From NCBI RefSeq assembly GCF_026914265.1, contig NC_069125.1, positions 69,084,046-69,148,045 on the forward strand: a stretch of 64,000 bases of DNA, given 5' to 3'. The translations under genes and the position numbers were made by a program. The DNA is from Mya arenaria (taxonomy: Eukaryota > Mollusca > Bivalvia > Myida > Myidae). Numbering within the stretch: the first letter of the stretch is position 1; every line of letters begins with the position of its first letter. Of the stretch, positions 1 to 13,456 are shown piece by piece. The notes beneath the pieces were generated by a model. The model did not search any database and was not told where the DNA came from. It saw nothing but the letters and a program-made list of their open reading frames with translations.

Positions 1-124
1 ATTTCCGCCCACCTCCCCTCCCAAAAAAAAGAAAAAGAAAAAAGAAGAAAAAAAAGATATCTGCCTGGAATCATATTTAGCAAATATATCATAAGAACAG
101 TCATTAACTACAGTTCAAACGTAT

Positions 125-322
125 GTGACTTTCTTCAAAGGAAACAGGCATCATAAGGACGTCAAAAGAGGGTCACTGTGTCAAGAACATTTAACCGAGA
201 TTCCTGCATTACATGGCCTGCTGAAAATATCGAACGATATTATGAAATTGGATAAAAGCAGATGCCACGCTGTTGATTGCAGTTTCGTGTTAAAGGATTA
301 CACACCAGCTCCGAATACTTGA
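125..322 (+). pseudogene. Cysteine-rich peptide exon remnant (copy A)
   Basis: Nucleotide similarity to 17640-17745 is clear: both share GAAAATATCGA, then AT(G)ATGAAA, then AAAGC-G-TGC, with a 2-bp length difference that shifts the frame between copies. The open frame here contains IMKLDKSRCHAVDCSFVLKD. With one copy frame-shifted relative to the other, at least one is not functional. Any upstream exon would be outside the window. Confidence 0.3.
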
Positions 323-1309
323 TTCGAAATAAAAATGCTTCATTACAGCCAGCTTGATTTTAAACATTATGGAGGAAGACAATGGATCACACCATGCTTT
401 CCACTCGTTGTTGCCAGGCCCTACAAGAAACATGTAACGCCTTCTTTTGACTTTCCAAAACTTATACATGTATCTATACAATGAATTTGTAAGCACATAG
501 CTCCAAAGTCAAGACAAAAGAGATCAATGACACAATACATTATCTCCACAGTTCACCGGCTTTATAAATATTGAATATTTATGATTGGCAAGGATTGATA
601 AACGTTTCCGAATGAGGACTTTCACCCCTCTCTGTAAACCAGTGACCTCAGAATGAGATTATACCATTGTACTTTATAATTAAATTTAATGTGACAACTA
701 CGTTTGCCTGAGCAAGACATTAACACAATTTTCGCAATAGCACTTCTTTCATAAGCACTTATTGCTGCTGGATTGAAACTCATTTAAAATCATTTAAAAT
801 TGTCTTCTTTTTCTTAATTAAGTTGTAATTCAACTACTGTCATGTAACACTCAAAAGTCAAAAACAGATTCGCAAATTCATACATTTATGTCGAGAAAAA
901 CTTTAGATTACGATGTCCACTGACATAAGCAAAACACCTACCTAGCACTTACTTAGTCAATCTTTTATATCACATTGTCGTTTAACAGTCAAACAATGTA
1001 GGTATTAGAGTCAATATCTAAATAACAAAGCATCTTAAATTATGGCTTGTTCTAATCACATGAAAAGAAGTTGAAGAACACACATGTGAGGAAAAACAAT
1101 AAAACCAATCGGGCATTGATCCAGCCATACAATACAGAAATTGATGGTAAGGTCGCAAGGCTTGTGATTAAAGTCATTAAAACAGATATAGCAAAAAGCA
1201 TGTGAAATGGTTCAAAACTACTACTAAGTACAAACTATTAAGATTTTAAATGAATAGTGTGCGGAAAAGGGAGCCAGCCTTTGAAACAATGCAGTAATGC
1301 TATATAAGG

Positions 1310-3425
1310 GCTGTAGACTCCATGAAACCATGCACAATTGGTATATGAAGGGATGTCTCCATAAAACCATGCAAAAGTGGTGTATGAATGGTTTGAGTCT
1401 CTATGTATCCATGCAAATAGGTATATGAAGGGGAGACTCCATGTTATATGTAGGAGACTTCATTAAACCATATATAATTGGTAGTAGTGAATGGTTTGAG
1501 ACCCCATGAAACCATGTATAATCGGTGAAGAAAGGGTTGGAGACTCAATGAAACCATGCTGTATTGGCATACAAAGGGTTAAAGGCATCATGACACCATA
1601 CGGTATTGGCATATCAAGAGTTGGAAGCATCATGACACCATGCGGAATTGGCTTGTGAAGGGTTGGAGACTCCGTGTATCCATGAAAATAGGTATATGAA
1701 GGGGAGACTCCATGAAACCATGCAGTATTTGTCAATGAAGGGTTGGAGACTCAATATATTATTTTATCCATGGAAGATTATTGTATGAATAGATGGAGAC
1801 TTCATGAAACCATATTGAAATGGTGGTAGTGAATGGTTTGAGAGCCCATGAAACCATGTAGAATTGGTTATAAAGGGTTAGAGACTCAATGAAACCATGC
1901 AGTTATAGAATAAAGAGGGTTGGAGGCTCCATGAAACCATGCAGTATTTGGTATAAGAAGGGTTGCAGGCTCCATAAAACTATGCAGTATTGGCATTATA
2001 TTGATAAATGAAGGGTTGGAGACTCCACATGACATCATGCAGCATTGGCATATCAAGGGTTGGATGCTCCGTGAAACCATGCGTTATTGGCACATGAAGG
2101 GTTGAAGACTCCATGAAACCATGCGTTATTGGCATATAAAGTGTTGGATACTCCATGAAACTATGCGTTATTTGTGAATAAAGGGTTGGAGGCTCCGTGA
2201 AACTATGCGTTTTTTGCATATAAAGGGTTGGAGGCTCCATGAAACCATGCAGTATTGGCATATGGAGGGTTGGAGGCTGCATGAAACCATGCGTTATTGG
2301 CATATGAAGGTTGGAGGCTCCGTGAAACTGCGTTATTGGCACATGAAGGGTTAAAGACTCCATTAAACCATGCGTTATTGACATACAAAGGTTTTTATAC
2401 TCCATTAAACTATGCGTTATTTGCGAATAAAGGGTTGGAGGCTCCGTGAAACTATGCGTTATTTGCATATAAAGGGTTGGAGGCCCCATGAAACTATGCG
2501 TTATTGGCATATTAAGGGTTGGATACTCCGTGAAACTATGCGTTATTTGCATATAAAGGGTTGGAGATCCCATGACACCATGCAGTATTGGCATATGGAG
2601 GATTGGAGGCTCCATGAAACCATGCGTTATTGGCATATAAGGGGTTGGAGGCACCATGAAACCATGTGTTATTGGCATATGAAGGGTTGGAGACTGCATG
2701 AAACCATGTGTTATTTGCATATAAGGGTTGGAGGCACCATGAAACCATGCGTTATTGGCATATGAAGGGTTGGAGGCTCCATGAAACCATGCGTTATTGG
2801 CATATAAGGGGTTGGAGGCACCATGAAACCACGTGTTATTGGCATATGAAGGGTTGGAGACTGCATGAAACCATGTGTTATTGGCATATAAGGGTTGGAG
2901 GCTCCATGAAACCATGCGTTATTGGCATATGAAGGGTTTGAGACTGCATGAAACCATGCGTTATTGGCATATAAGGGGTTGGAGGCACCATAAAACCATG
3001 CGTTATTGGCATATAAGGGTTGGAGGCTCCATGAAACCATGTGTTATTGGCATATAAAGGGTTGGAGACGCCATGAAACCATGCGTTGTTGGCATATGAA
3101 GGGTTGAAGACTCCATGAAACCATGCGTTTTTGGCATGTAAAGGGTTGGAGACACCATGAAACCATGTGTTATTGGCATTTAAGGGTTGGAGACCCCATG
3201 ACACCATGCGTTATCTGCATATAAAGGGTAGAAGGGTCCGTGACACCATGCGTTATTGGCATATGGAAATTTGGAGACTCCATGACACCATGCGTTATTG
3301 GCACATGATGAGTTGGAGACTCCATGACACCATGCGTTATTGGCACATGAAGGGTTGGAGACTCCATGAAAGTATGCGTTATTGGCACATGAAGGATTTG
3401 ATTCCATGAAACCATGCAGTGTTGG
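1310..3425. repeat. 42-bp minisatellite, about 50 units
   Basis: The unit is close to ATGAAACCATGCGTTATTGG followed by CATATAAGGGTTGGAGGCTCC. Spacing of successive GCGTTATTGG copies near 2959 and 3001 is 42 bp. Units at the left end (1310-1900) are more diverged and those at 2050-3400 more alike. The multiple-of-three period keeps frames open on both strands, giving false repetitive ORFs (for example YANNAWFHGASNP). Confidence 0.92.
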
Positions 3426-3522
3426 CGTTGGCAAACACATACTAAATGGTATACATTGTAAAATGATCGACTTGTTGATGCCCCATTCCCAAATATCCGA
3501 ATATCGTTGAGCATTATTTCTT

Positions 3523-3635
3523 CCACCCCAGATAAGTAGATCCAATAATTTAACCATCATAGATATTCTTTTCTCCCACCTCAGATAAGTAGATCCATTA
3601 TTTTAACCATGCTAGAAATTCTTATCTTGCCCACG
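3523..3635. repeat. Two-copy tandem duplication, about 54-bp unit
   Basis: AGATAAGTAGATCCAATAAT and AGATAAGTAGATCCATTATT occur about 54 bp apart, each followed by TTTAACCAT. Lies between the minisatellite and the fold-back cluster. Confidence 0.6.
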
Positions 3636-4023
3636 GGCGAAGATAAAATGCCCGTATGGAACTTCTTTTAATGGTCACCACATTGTAATTACCTCCCTTG
3701 TTGAAGACTGTCGTCTGTAGCGCATCATGGAAACCCTGTCTTGTTGCAATATTTAGAACGCTAGTTAATTATTTCTCGCTTCAAATGTCACCAGAAAATA
3801 GTTTTCACGCACCTTTTAAGAAATAATGTTTCACTCTTCTCAGAACTATTTAAAGACCGATCAGACCATTTACATACTCTGAATCACTGCGCGAATATCC
3901 ATGACAACCACGAATTATCGCATATCCGTACGCAATTATTTTCACTAAGCACAAAAGAGTTCCAGCAAAAAAAATACATTTTTACTTAATTTTGATTAAC
4001 TGAGGTGGGAGACAAAGCATCTA

Positions 4024-4157
4024 CCATAGCCGCTCGTGTAAGATAGGTTCATCCCGACACTCGCGCAGGGTGTTTTGCGGAAACTCGGTAAACCTCGTTT
4101 CCGCAAAACAACCTACGCTCGGGTCGGGATGAACCTATCTTACACGAGCGGCCATGG
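4024..4157. repeat. Long hairpin (arms about 60 bp)
   Basis: The left arm begins CCATAGCCGCTCGTGTAAGA and reads to GTTTTGCGGAAAC. The right arm is its near-perfect complement, GTTTCCGCAAAAC to TCTTACACGAGCGGCCATGG. The loop is TCGGTAAACCTC. Few mismatches, so recent or under constraint. Confidence 0.9.
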
Positions 4158-4438
4158 AAGATACTTATAATCTTGCCCACGGGCTAAGATAAAATGCCCG
4201 TATGGAACTCCTTTTTAACGGTTACCACATTGTAATTACCTCCCTTGTTGAAGACTGTAGCATCAAGAAAATCTTGTCTTATGGTAATATTTAGAACGCT
4301 AATTAAGTATTTTTCGCTTTAAATGTCACCATAAAACAGTTTTTACGCACCATTCAAGAAATAATGCTTCATTCTCTTTAGAACTATTTAAAAAGACCGA
4401 TTTGACTATTAACATATTCTGAATCACTGCGCGAATAT

Positions 4439-4897
4439 GGCGTGAGACCACAGTTATTTTTACTATATGTTTCATATAGACACTAACCTGGCTTTTGACT
4501 TTATACACATCCCAATTGAAAAACAAGGACATGGCATCTCTAGAACAATTCAAGACGCAAAATATAATCACAAGAAAACACCATGTTGACCATTGACCCG
4601 ACTGTCAAAATTGAGTTCAAATACATAACCCTTCCGCCAAGGAGTCAATCGGCTACAAACAACTAATTTTCAGACTTCCACAAGCTATGATTTTTCCAAT
4701 ATTTACACTGAAAACTATCATTTTCTGCAATAGAGTATCAAATTCAGTCAAGTTCTCTGCAAAAAGAACATTTTTTGCTTCTTTTTCATTCAATTTTAAT
4801 AAAATACTGATACTTGAACACAAACACTCTTTTTTCTGTATTCACATCAGGATCTTGGTCAACGGGGGGGGGGGGCAGATAACTGTGGTCTTGAGCC
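4439..4897. mobile_element. 459-bp TIR element nested in fold-back copy 2, ATAT target duplication
   Basis: Copy 1 reads GCGAATATCCATGACAACC without interruption near 3892. In copy 2 the same sequence is split after GCGAATAT by an insert that begins GGCGTGAGACCACAGTTAT and ends ATAACTGTGGTCTTGAGCC, then resumes ATATCCATGACAACC. Terminal inverted repeats are about 19 bp with few mismatches, and ATAT is duplicated. No transposase is encoded, so it is non-autonomous. Confidence 0.8.
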
Positions 4898-5034
4898 ATA
4901 TCCATGACAACCACGTGCTATCGCATATCCATACGCAATTATTTTCACTAAGCACAAAAGAGTTCCAGCAAAAAATACATTCTTACTTAATTTTGTTTAA
5001 CTGAGGTGGGAGAAAAAGCATCTACCATAGCCGC

Positions 5035-5158
5035 TCGTGTAAGATAGGTTCATCCCGACCCTCGCGCAGGGTGTTTTATGGAAACTCGGTAAACCTCGTT
5101 TCCACAAAACACCCTACGCTCGGGTCGAAATGAGCCTACCTTACACTCTCGGCCATGG
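5035..5158. repeat. Hairpin copy 2, diverged
   Basis: Same structure as the hairpin at 4024-4157, with the same loop TCGGTAAACCTC but more arm mismatches. Confidence 0.85.
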
Positions 5159-5470
5159 AAGATACTTATAATCGAAATAGTAGGCTATGCTGGAAATCAT
5201 TATCTTGACCATGGGCAAAGATAAAAATCCCGTATGTTAAATACAAATTATTTTTATAAATATATTTTGTTTAACTGAGGTGGGAGAATAGGCTTCCACC
5301 GTGGTCGTTTTCGTAGAAGATAGGTGCCGCCCCAAATAGGAATATCCAAATAGTAGGCTATGCTGGAAATCATTATCTTGACCATGGGCAAAGATAAAAA
5401 TCCCGTATGTAAAGTACAAATTATTTTTATAAAAATAATTTGTTTAACTGAGGTGGGAGAATAGAGTTCC

Positions 5471-5614
5471 ACCGTGGCCGTTCGTAGAAGATAGGTTCAC
5501 CGCAACCCTTGCGCAGGGCCAGTGTTCTGTGGAAACTCAGTAAACCTCGAAAACATCGTTTGCGCAAAACACCCTACGCACGGATTTGAATGAATCTTAC
5601 ACGAGCGGCCATGG
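5471..5614. repeat. Hairpin copy 3, most diverged
   Basis: Retains GTGGCCGTTCGTAGAAGATA on the left and TTACACGAGCGGCCATGG on the right. The loop region is enlarged by an extra AACCTCGAAAACATC-like segment. Confidence 0.75.
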
Positions 5615-5889
5615 AAGATACTCATTATCATAGTCTGTTGTTTTCTGGCATACTCCAACATACAAACACTATTTCATGTGAGCCGTATTTTAAAAATAAA
5701 CAGAAGCCAGACGAAATGCATAACTGGCCTGATTCGTAACTGGTTGCGACAGGATAAAGCGTGTAAGATGAAGATTTGCAAGGCATTGCCAGACAAGCAT
5801 ACAACCTATAAACAATGCTTTTTTCAAACAAGTTCTAAATTTCCCTTGGAAACAGCAAGAACTGCCAACTTTGTGGTAAACAAATAATG

Positions 5890-7600
5890 ATAACATTGAC
5901 CCAAAATAGATGTTGTGCTTTTATTAATGGCACCTTGGATAAGATATAAATATATGATAAACTAGACTTGATGCTAAAATGAACCTTACTGCAGTTTTAT
6001 TCATATTAATTGATATCAGCCTGTTTCTTTTGTACCAATGCCAGACTGAAACTGATGTACATACAAAATAAACTACCATAAACCCTACTTGTCGTCTGAA
6101 ATGAAGTGACGCTAAAGCATCTGTTTGCATGATACAATGTTGCTGATGCCGAGCATACGTTTTTAGATGCTCTAACATTGACCTTGTGTGTAAGCAAATT
6201 GGCAGACAAGCAATTTAGCAGACAGGTTAGACACAATCTATAGGGCAAGTAAGTAGACAAGTTGTTCTATAATTAACATTCCATTATACAGGTTAGTTAG
6301 CAAGTAACTGCATTGTAAAATTGACAAATCAACCTGATTAACTCTTACAATTAGAAACTAATTTAAAAGGCTGTCTCCTGCCATTCATCTGTATTATCTC
6401 TATCATGCATCACCTTCAAGTTTGACTATTACTTGGGTCACCAGTTTTACAATTTGCAAGTCAAGAAACATTGTAACAAAGTGTAAAAATATAAACTGCA
6501 CGTGACGTTCAACAAATGTTAAGTTTTTATTTTTTAAGTACAATATTTCTTTGGCCTATTATATTGAATAGAAAACACAACACCATAATTCCATGCACAA
6601 TATCTTATCAGTTGAGCAATATGAACTCTATAGACTTGAGATGTGTTGGTCTCACTTCTATTAATATGTGTTCCAAAATGTTAATCTATATATACACAAG
6701 TAGAGTTTAGCTACACTTATGTGGTGCAGATCTCCCCCAGTGTTGTCTTGTTCTCAAGATCCCCATGTCTAGACATGTCTTTGGAGCGGCATTTCACTTA
6801 CAAGCTCCTAAAGGTTCATTTCATGCACATTATATTTGTGTTGCTATGCAAATCATCTAATAAAAAAATGTTTTTATGATATAACTTGCTAGTGTTATAT
6901 TAACTAGCAGTGTCCTTATGTATTTGCCATAGTAACTGCTTAGAATTGATTAAAGGACAGTAATTGCTTTGCATGACAGCACTTATATATCTCAGTGCAC
7001 TCCCACCAAAATCGATGTTTAACTTGTTGTCTGATAATAAATTATAGCAACATTTTATATAAGTGCTAACGAAATAAACCCTATATATCCTAGGATATTC
7101 TTGACAAAGAACATGCCACAGGGAGTTCAGCTCTTGTTGTAAATTCCTATTGATTTCCTGTGTTTCGTCTATATTACATTTGATAAATATTAAAAGATTT
7201 TCCAAAAGAATCACCAAATATCTTCGATTCCAATAAAAGGATAACATGGGTTTAAAACTATTTCTCATAATTGCATGAAGCTTATTAGAGATCTTATATA
7301 AAGTAGAGAATTCTTCTTAAATCAGGATGTGTGGCTATGAATTTTAATTGAATATTTGTTCAGAGTACCCTTGTGCCTTCAATAAGACTTGCTTCCTTGT
7401 ACAAGAATGATATATGATTAAGCTCCAATATTTTCCCTTGATAAGATTAACACTTGTTAACCTCCTTACGGACTTTCCCATTGTACTTACTGGGTCCATT
7501 CCTTGTAGGAATACTAACAAATTCATCAACAATAATCTTCTTACTAAAGATTACATTCTTATGGACTGCAGAGTAAGCCTAGGTTGCTGAATAACTACAG
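5890..7600. other. Non-coding stretch
   Basis: To about 6.4 kb this is the conserved end of block A. From 6.4 to 7.6 kb I see AT-rich sequence with no exon, repeat unit or RNA gene I can support. Confidence 0.5.
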
Positions 7601-10600
7601 ACTGCTTTTTAATACATTTTATTAGCCAAAGCTTGACAATGTTTATACAGTATGAATAATACATCGAACACTGTCATATTAAAAGAAATTCTCACCACAC
7701 ATTACATTTTTTGCACAAAGAAAAAAGTACAAAATCAAATGAGTAATAACTACAAATCATGATCACTGAGGCAAAAGTTATAAACTATGGATGAGAAAAA
7801 AACATGAGCTAAGAGAAAATATGTGATGGAAATGACTCAGAGGTGATTGAATTACAGTGTCACACAAAACAACTTGCACTATATTTTCTCCAGTTACACC
7901 CATGTACTCCTCCAAAAAAGGCGGACTAGTGTATCATTTATACTTACGTCACATACAAGTCTGTGTACAGATTGTGGTGTTAATACTAAAATATGAAAAC
8001 AGTTCACATGTACAATGTTCATCAATCTATCCAAGAACCTCTAACATCATAATCATTAATACATCAAAACAGCAAAATACCGAACTAACAACAAACAAAT
8101 AAAAAAAGGTATATAGAAATACAGCACTGGTAAAGTTCATCCATTACATGTACACAGAACTGGACAAGACAATACTCAGCATTATTGTCTCAACACAAGC
8201 AATGTTGACCTGTTTATGTGCTATAGACCTACATCTTTAATGTCACCTTGATAATGAAATGAGAGTGATCAATCACATCAACTATTAATTCATCATAATT
8301 TGGATAGATAACATTCACTCTGATCCACAAACAGGTCAACACAACTGGTATGGGGACAGTGAATCAAGGAAGAAGTTCTCACAAGTATTTGACTAGAATT
8401 ATTCATATGTTTTTTTTAATTGAAATTCAATGTTAGGTATCACATAAAAATATCACATAAATCAAACAATTTTTCATCAAAATGTTACAGGGTAACGAGA
8501 AAAAGTACATTTTATTGAATCATCATGCACATGTTATACAACATAGAACTTCCAGGAAAAGCATTTAAATCCCAGCACCCAACTCTTCATCACCTGAAGC
8601 ACTATGTATCCATTCAATATAATGTATCCATTCAATATAATGTACTTCTAAGGTATATTGCAGTCTCATAATATCACAGGCAAGCCTCAAACCCCATGAC
8701 AAAGTGACAAGAAATTGTGTTTCAAAGTCTTCTTAAAAAATAATCTGTATCTTCTTTGCAACAGAAACAATTTCTTGAAAAGTTTTCAGTCATCCAAATG
8801 AATAGAAATATTTGTCTTTAAAGAGGACAGTATTCTATCATGAACTGAAATAAAGGTTAAGGACGTTTTACATAATTATTATGGTATTGCTCATACAGGA
8901 GTGGTAAACAGTAAATCACAGGCATACAAATCACAGGCACAGTCAGGCAATCATTATAGCACATTTCTGCTGGGAATCGAAAGCCAACATACAAAACCCT
9001 TCTACGGCAATACGTATAAACCTTTTTGCATTACCACCAGTCCTTCACTCTTCATATGGACAACACTCAATTCCATCTTTGTTATCACACGAAAACAGTC
9101 CTAAGATGTTAATAGCTTTAATCTGTAAAAAGCGTAATTAATATTTTCGGAGTAAGGATCTGGCAGTTTTACATAACCCTGGAATTGCATGTCAGTTTCA
9201 CATTACATTTCAATAGCTAAATATGATGATTACATGATGATATTCCTTCTATAAAAAATAATCATTCAACAAAACTTTTGTTCCAACCATTTACAATGAT
9301 AATCAAAGATGAAATATTGATGAAGTATTTACAAGCTCATTCTCCCCTGTCACCAGTCCACCAATGTTTTTGACTTATTTTAGTCACCGGTACACCATTA
9401 TTAATGACTTACCGGTACTTGTCACTCAATATTTCAGTCAAGCACTTTCTATACAGTTAATTAGAACTATTTTTTTGCTCTGGCATAATAAACTGATGAT
9501 ACCATGGGGTTCTTAAGGGTTTACAATGTGAAAACTTGAAAATTTCTTCTTATAACATACACATCAAATTTGTTTACTGTAATGACCAATGTATTTATTG
9601 TGTAATTCAAGCAATATCTGCATTTAATTATGTCTGTCAGAAACATTAACCAAATATCTGTCATGAGATTATGAAAGCACTCCTGCAAACTGAATACATT
9701 TTGAAAGACAACGTGGCAAATTTCATGATACGAGAAAAAATGTAATATGAATTATAATGACAATGTTGACGTAGTTAACATGATGAAATGGCTCAATGTT
9801 ATATCCCTTACAATGTGTAGCTATACGACTAAATAACAAATAAATCAGTTACACATTATTTTGCATTGAAATCACGAACAATTTATTCATGAACAATTTA
9901 TTGTGTATAATTATTTATTGTGATTGTTTACTGTCAGAATAGGTAACTTTACAAAATTATAACATAACATTGGCCATACACAATATGTACTAAATGAGAT
10001 CACAAAAAATATATCACTGGAAGATGTAGCAAGATTATTCCAAAGGCATACATTAAAACATGTGTTTATGTCCCATTAAGGTACTCATATTTTATAAAGG
10101 ACAATTCAATTTTGTCACAAGTTTGAATTGACATTTTTATTATGGGGTTTGGTCTAGATTTTCCCCAATATAAATGGACCATTTAGTCAAAACCAGCATC
10201 TGAAATCACCCAGGATGAACACATTCATAACCCAACATTACCAAAACCAATAACAAAAATAAGATACAAAGGAAAATATTCAGTTTAAAAACAGAGAAAC
10301 TAATGTCATTCATTACATAAACTAAAACATGCTGATGGTTCAACGTCCATGAAATTGGCAACAACTAATTCAGTTTAAGCTGCTTGAAAACACAAAGTCA
10401 ATAACTTTTAGCATGTTTGCTATATGTCTCTAACCAGTTAAATTCCTTGCTAAATCCCTAAAGCATTGTTCAGCATCAAATACATCTGACAGAATTGATT
10501 TTCCCAAGAAATGTCCTAAACCAGCCTATTTGTAATGATGTAAAAACAGGGTAAATTATTTTCTGGAATCTGGGATGACAAATAAATAACACTTGATTTA

Positions 10601-13366
10601 TGCAGGTGATTACTTGTGACACATTTGATACGGTGCTTTATATTTGTTGAAGCATTGTTGTTTACGCTGGAAAAGTGTTTGATTTGTTTTTAATTATAGA
10701 ATCTGAACCATGCCTTCACTTATTAGTAAATTATAGCATATTGGATTATAGTGTGGAGTGTTGAAATGAGTTGATACGAGTCTACTTCTCTAACACAAGT
10801 TATAAGCACAAAAATCAAACAACATAGCACAATGAAAATATATTGGTACAATGGAGAATGTAAGACATCATTCGGTGTTATTCAAGCTTCTGTCAGAAAT
10901 GTTCTTTTAGCAGCTCCATCAGCCCAAACATGATACTTCTCATGACATAGACACCCTTATAATGACTGTATCAATACGTTGTCTGGTGCACCAAAACTAA
11001 TAGATCATGTCAGAGGCGTCACCTTAAGGTTCAAGATTTTTGAGAATGAAGCAGAACAAATGTCTAAACGTTTCATCTGTATCACAGGAATATCACGTTT
11101 TGGCCAGATATCAGCTATATCACATTAAAATGCTGAAAATTTCCTGAGAAAAAAATTGATACTTAACATTTTGCTAACAATTTTCACATTTCATCCCTCT
11201 GATTGTTCTAAGAATAGAGTGGATTGCTAATGTAAGCTTAATCAGTTGTCTGTTAAGCACATACTTAAGACACATACAAATAATTAAGTGTTGAAACTAA
11301 ACAAAACAAATCTATATGGCAAGTGTTCATACTATTATCATTGAAAGAAAAGAAATTAATATATTTATCTAAAAACAATAGCTGAACAATAATGCCTGTT
11401 TCTGTAGTCTGTAATACAAACTTAAAAATACTACAAAAATAAATACTCCAATCTAGTGTTATCATGAAAGAACAGTTAAAATTTTGCTTGAAACTATCAA
11501 TAAAAGGCAGCAATTTGGCTAAGAGATTCATTCAGCAACAATATAATAAGACTGTTTCTGATGTCTGCAATATAAACTTACAAGTTAAACTCGAATTCAG
11601 TGGCATCATGTGACCATCAAGGAATGACAGCAATTTGGTTAAGAGCTTCATTTGACAACAAAATTATTCTAGCTCTCTTGATTCTGATTGCTTTTCCCAT
11701 AAAACAGTACATATCATTAAATGTAGAGGGTGTAAAATTGGGGGATAAGAATGTGGGAAGTGCAAATGGTAGTCAATCACTTTGCACTTTCTGAGTTTCA
11801 AGCACTTTCTGTTAATATGTTTACCCATTTTAAGTATAAACTACCTTGTTATGACATAACAGTAATGTTAAAGTTGAAAACCAACCACAAATAACTTCAC
11901 TTCTGGACAAAAAACATTAAGGTCTCCCTGAACTGGTTTTAAGTTATTCACAGCCTCCCTCCTGTTTAATTAAGTCTCTTAGCAGCAATTCTGAAAATAG
12001 CTTGTCGATTTTCCTCCTGACCCTGTGAGAGTATCAAATTGGATCATTAAATCACAGAGTGACTTAGGCAAGTCTCCAATCAGATGCCGGTTTAGCAGCA
12101 GAAAAGACCCAAAATCAATAGAATGATGTTGTCTTTTACAGCTTATCAAGCCATAATTATCTAGGTTATTTTCACATAAAACCCTTTCAAGCCTGGTCAT
12201 TGAAAACTTCCACAAAATCATGAATGGTACAATTTTCTACACAATGATTATACGGCATATTGCTGGCTAGTTCAAACATTCTTACTAAAATAGCTAAATC
12301 AAAAAAGTATGACAGAACAATGATTGTACTTGTAGCATAGTAACAAGCAGGGGTCTAAACACAATATCTGGTACAGCAAACATTTGCTACTGAAAGTGTT
12401 GATCCCACAAATGTTTTTTCTTCTTTCAACTCTGTTCTTGCAACTTCCTTGTCATCAATGCAGTTCTTTAAAATCACATCATTTCCAGTTACATGACTAC
12501 ATTGATTATCACCAAGGAAGAAGCAGTCCATGCCATCTTCAAGAATGTGCTGAAGTGAATCAATTCCTCATTGGCCGCTTCATGTTCATTTTCTGCTCTC
12601 ATCTGTAGACACATTTCTTGGAAATATCACTCTAAACATTTATTGGCAACCAGAGATAGGAAACTAATCAACAGTGACTTTCTTATCTTTACAGGTAGTC
12701 ACACATATCTGTTCACATTTCAACCCTGATTTAATTCATTGAAATCTTGACAAGATATATGATGCCAAATGCAATGTCTCTTTGACAATAACACTGATTT
12801 CTAATCATCAGATTCTTTGCTCCGATAGATATCCATGCCTATTTCAGCTCAAAACTGTTTTTGAAGCAGACATAGGAAATATGTGAGTGAAGAATCATGA
12901 ACACGTCTATGCATTGTCAGATAAATGTTTTATAAGATATGAAAGACATCAACACTGTATTCTGCAGTGGGAATGTTAAAATCGAGATCCATCAAACCGT
13001 CCAACACAATCAGGGGCGGTGGAGGGACTTTGCAACCTATATTTACTTTATATTTTATGTTGCTTTCTGGACAAAGTGTCTGTATGTATCTCTCACATTG
13101 ATTTACACTTTGTCTTGTTTATGGTTATAATTTCATATGACAGAAAAAAAAGCCTAATTTAGATTAAAATTTGTAAACACCATGATATATCAAATATCCT
13201 TAAGCAGCGTAACAACTGATTTCTTCTGTTAAATGTCTTCAAATATTTTGTATATATAGAATTTATGATTGTTATTGTATGGCACGTGACATACATTTTG
13301 CAAAAGCAACAGCACAGTTATACAAATACGGCCCCTCCTCCCGTGCTGGCCCCGCCCCTTTGTTGA
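7600..13366 (-). other. AT-rich gene-free stretch, possible long 3' UTR of YPEL
   Basis: No exon with splice sites or family match was found on either strand. The stretch directly follows the YPEL stop and contains several minus-strand AATAAA sites (for example near 12.64 kb and 7.62 kb). Some vertebrate YPEL genes have long 3' UTRs, so part may be transcribed; the end point cannot be read from sequence. A 21-bp duplication occurs at about 8607-8645 (TGTATCCATTCAATATAA twice). Confidence 0.3.
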
Positions 13367-13456
13367 CTAGTCCCACCCATTGTCTTTGATCATGTGTGCC
13401 AACTCTATGATGAATTTTCCTTCCTTGTACTTTTGACTAGACTCAAAGGCGTGCTC
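13367..13456 (-). CDS. YPEL: YPEL coding exon 4 with stop
   Basis: Starts after CGTTTTAG and encodes [29 protein letters not shown] and a TAG stop at 13369-13367. The NGWD end is the standard C-terminus of YPEL2/3. Downstream (minus-sense) is GC-rich for about 40 bp, then long AT-rich sequence that is probably 3' UTR. Confidence 0.96.
   Translation of the reverse strand, partial: EHAFESSQKYKEGKFIIELAHMIKDNGWD

Larger units (their letters stand above)
3620..5625. repeat. Cluster of tandem fold-back repeat units
   Basis: A unit starting CTTGCCCACGGGC-AAGATAA at about 3625 recurs at about 4170 and, shortened, at 5200 and 5375. Each unit ends in a hairpin (4024-4157, 5035-5158, 5471-5614). The two short units form a tandem pair with period about 174 bp (TAGGCTATGCTGGAAATC near 5180 and 5354). 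The layout implies repeated local duplication of one fold-back element. Confidence 0.75.
125..6400. repeat. Duplicated block A (homologous to 17.6-20.4 kb), with large insertions
   Basis: Segments at 125-330, 600-780, 1040-1190, 3440-3520 and 5635-6390 align in the same order and orientation with 17640-17810, 18140-18290, 18670-18840, 19060-19130 and 19145-20420. For example TAATGATAACATTGACC and CAAACAAGTTCTAAA occur in both. Block A has gained a 42-bp minisatellite (1.3-3.4 kb) and a fold-back cluster (3.5-5.6 kb) that block B lacks. Divergence is substantial, so the duplication is old. Confidence 0.75.

Noticed and set aside
1463-3560. Several long minus- and plus-strand ORFs (up to 311 codons)
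   Set aside because: All lie in the 42-bp minisatellite. They are open because the period is a multiple of three, with no splice or start context.
4024-5614. CRISPR-like array of regularly spaced palindromic repeats
   Set aside because: Eukaryotic context, only three large hairpins, no short uniform spacers.
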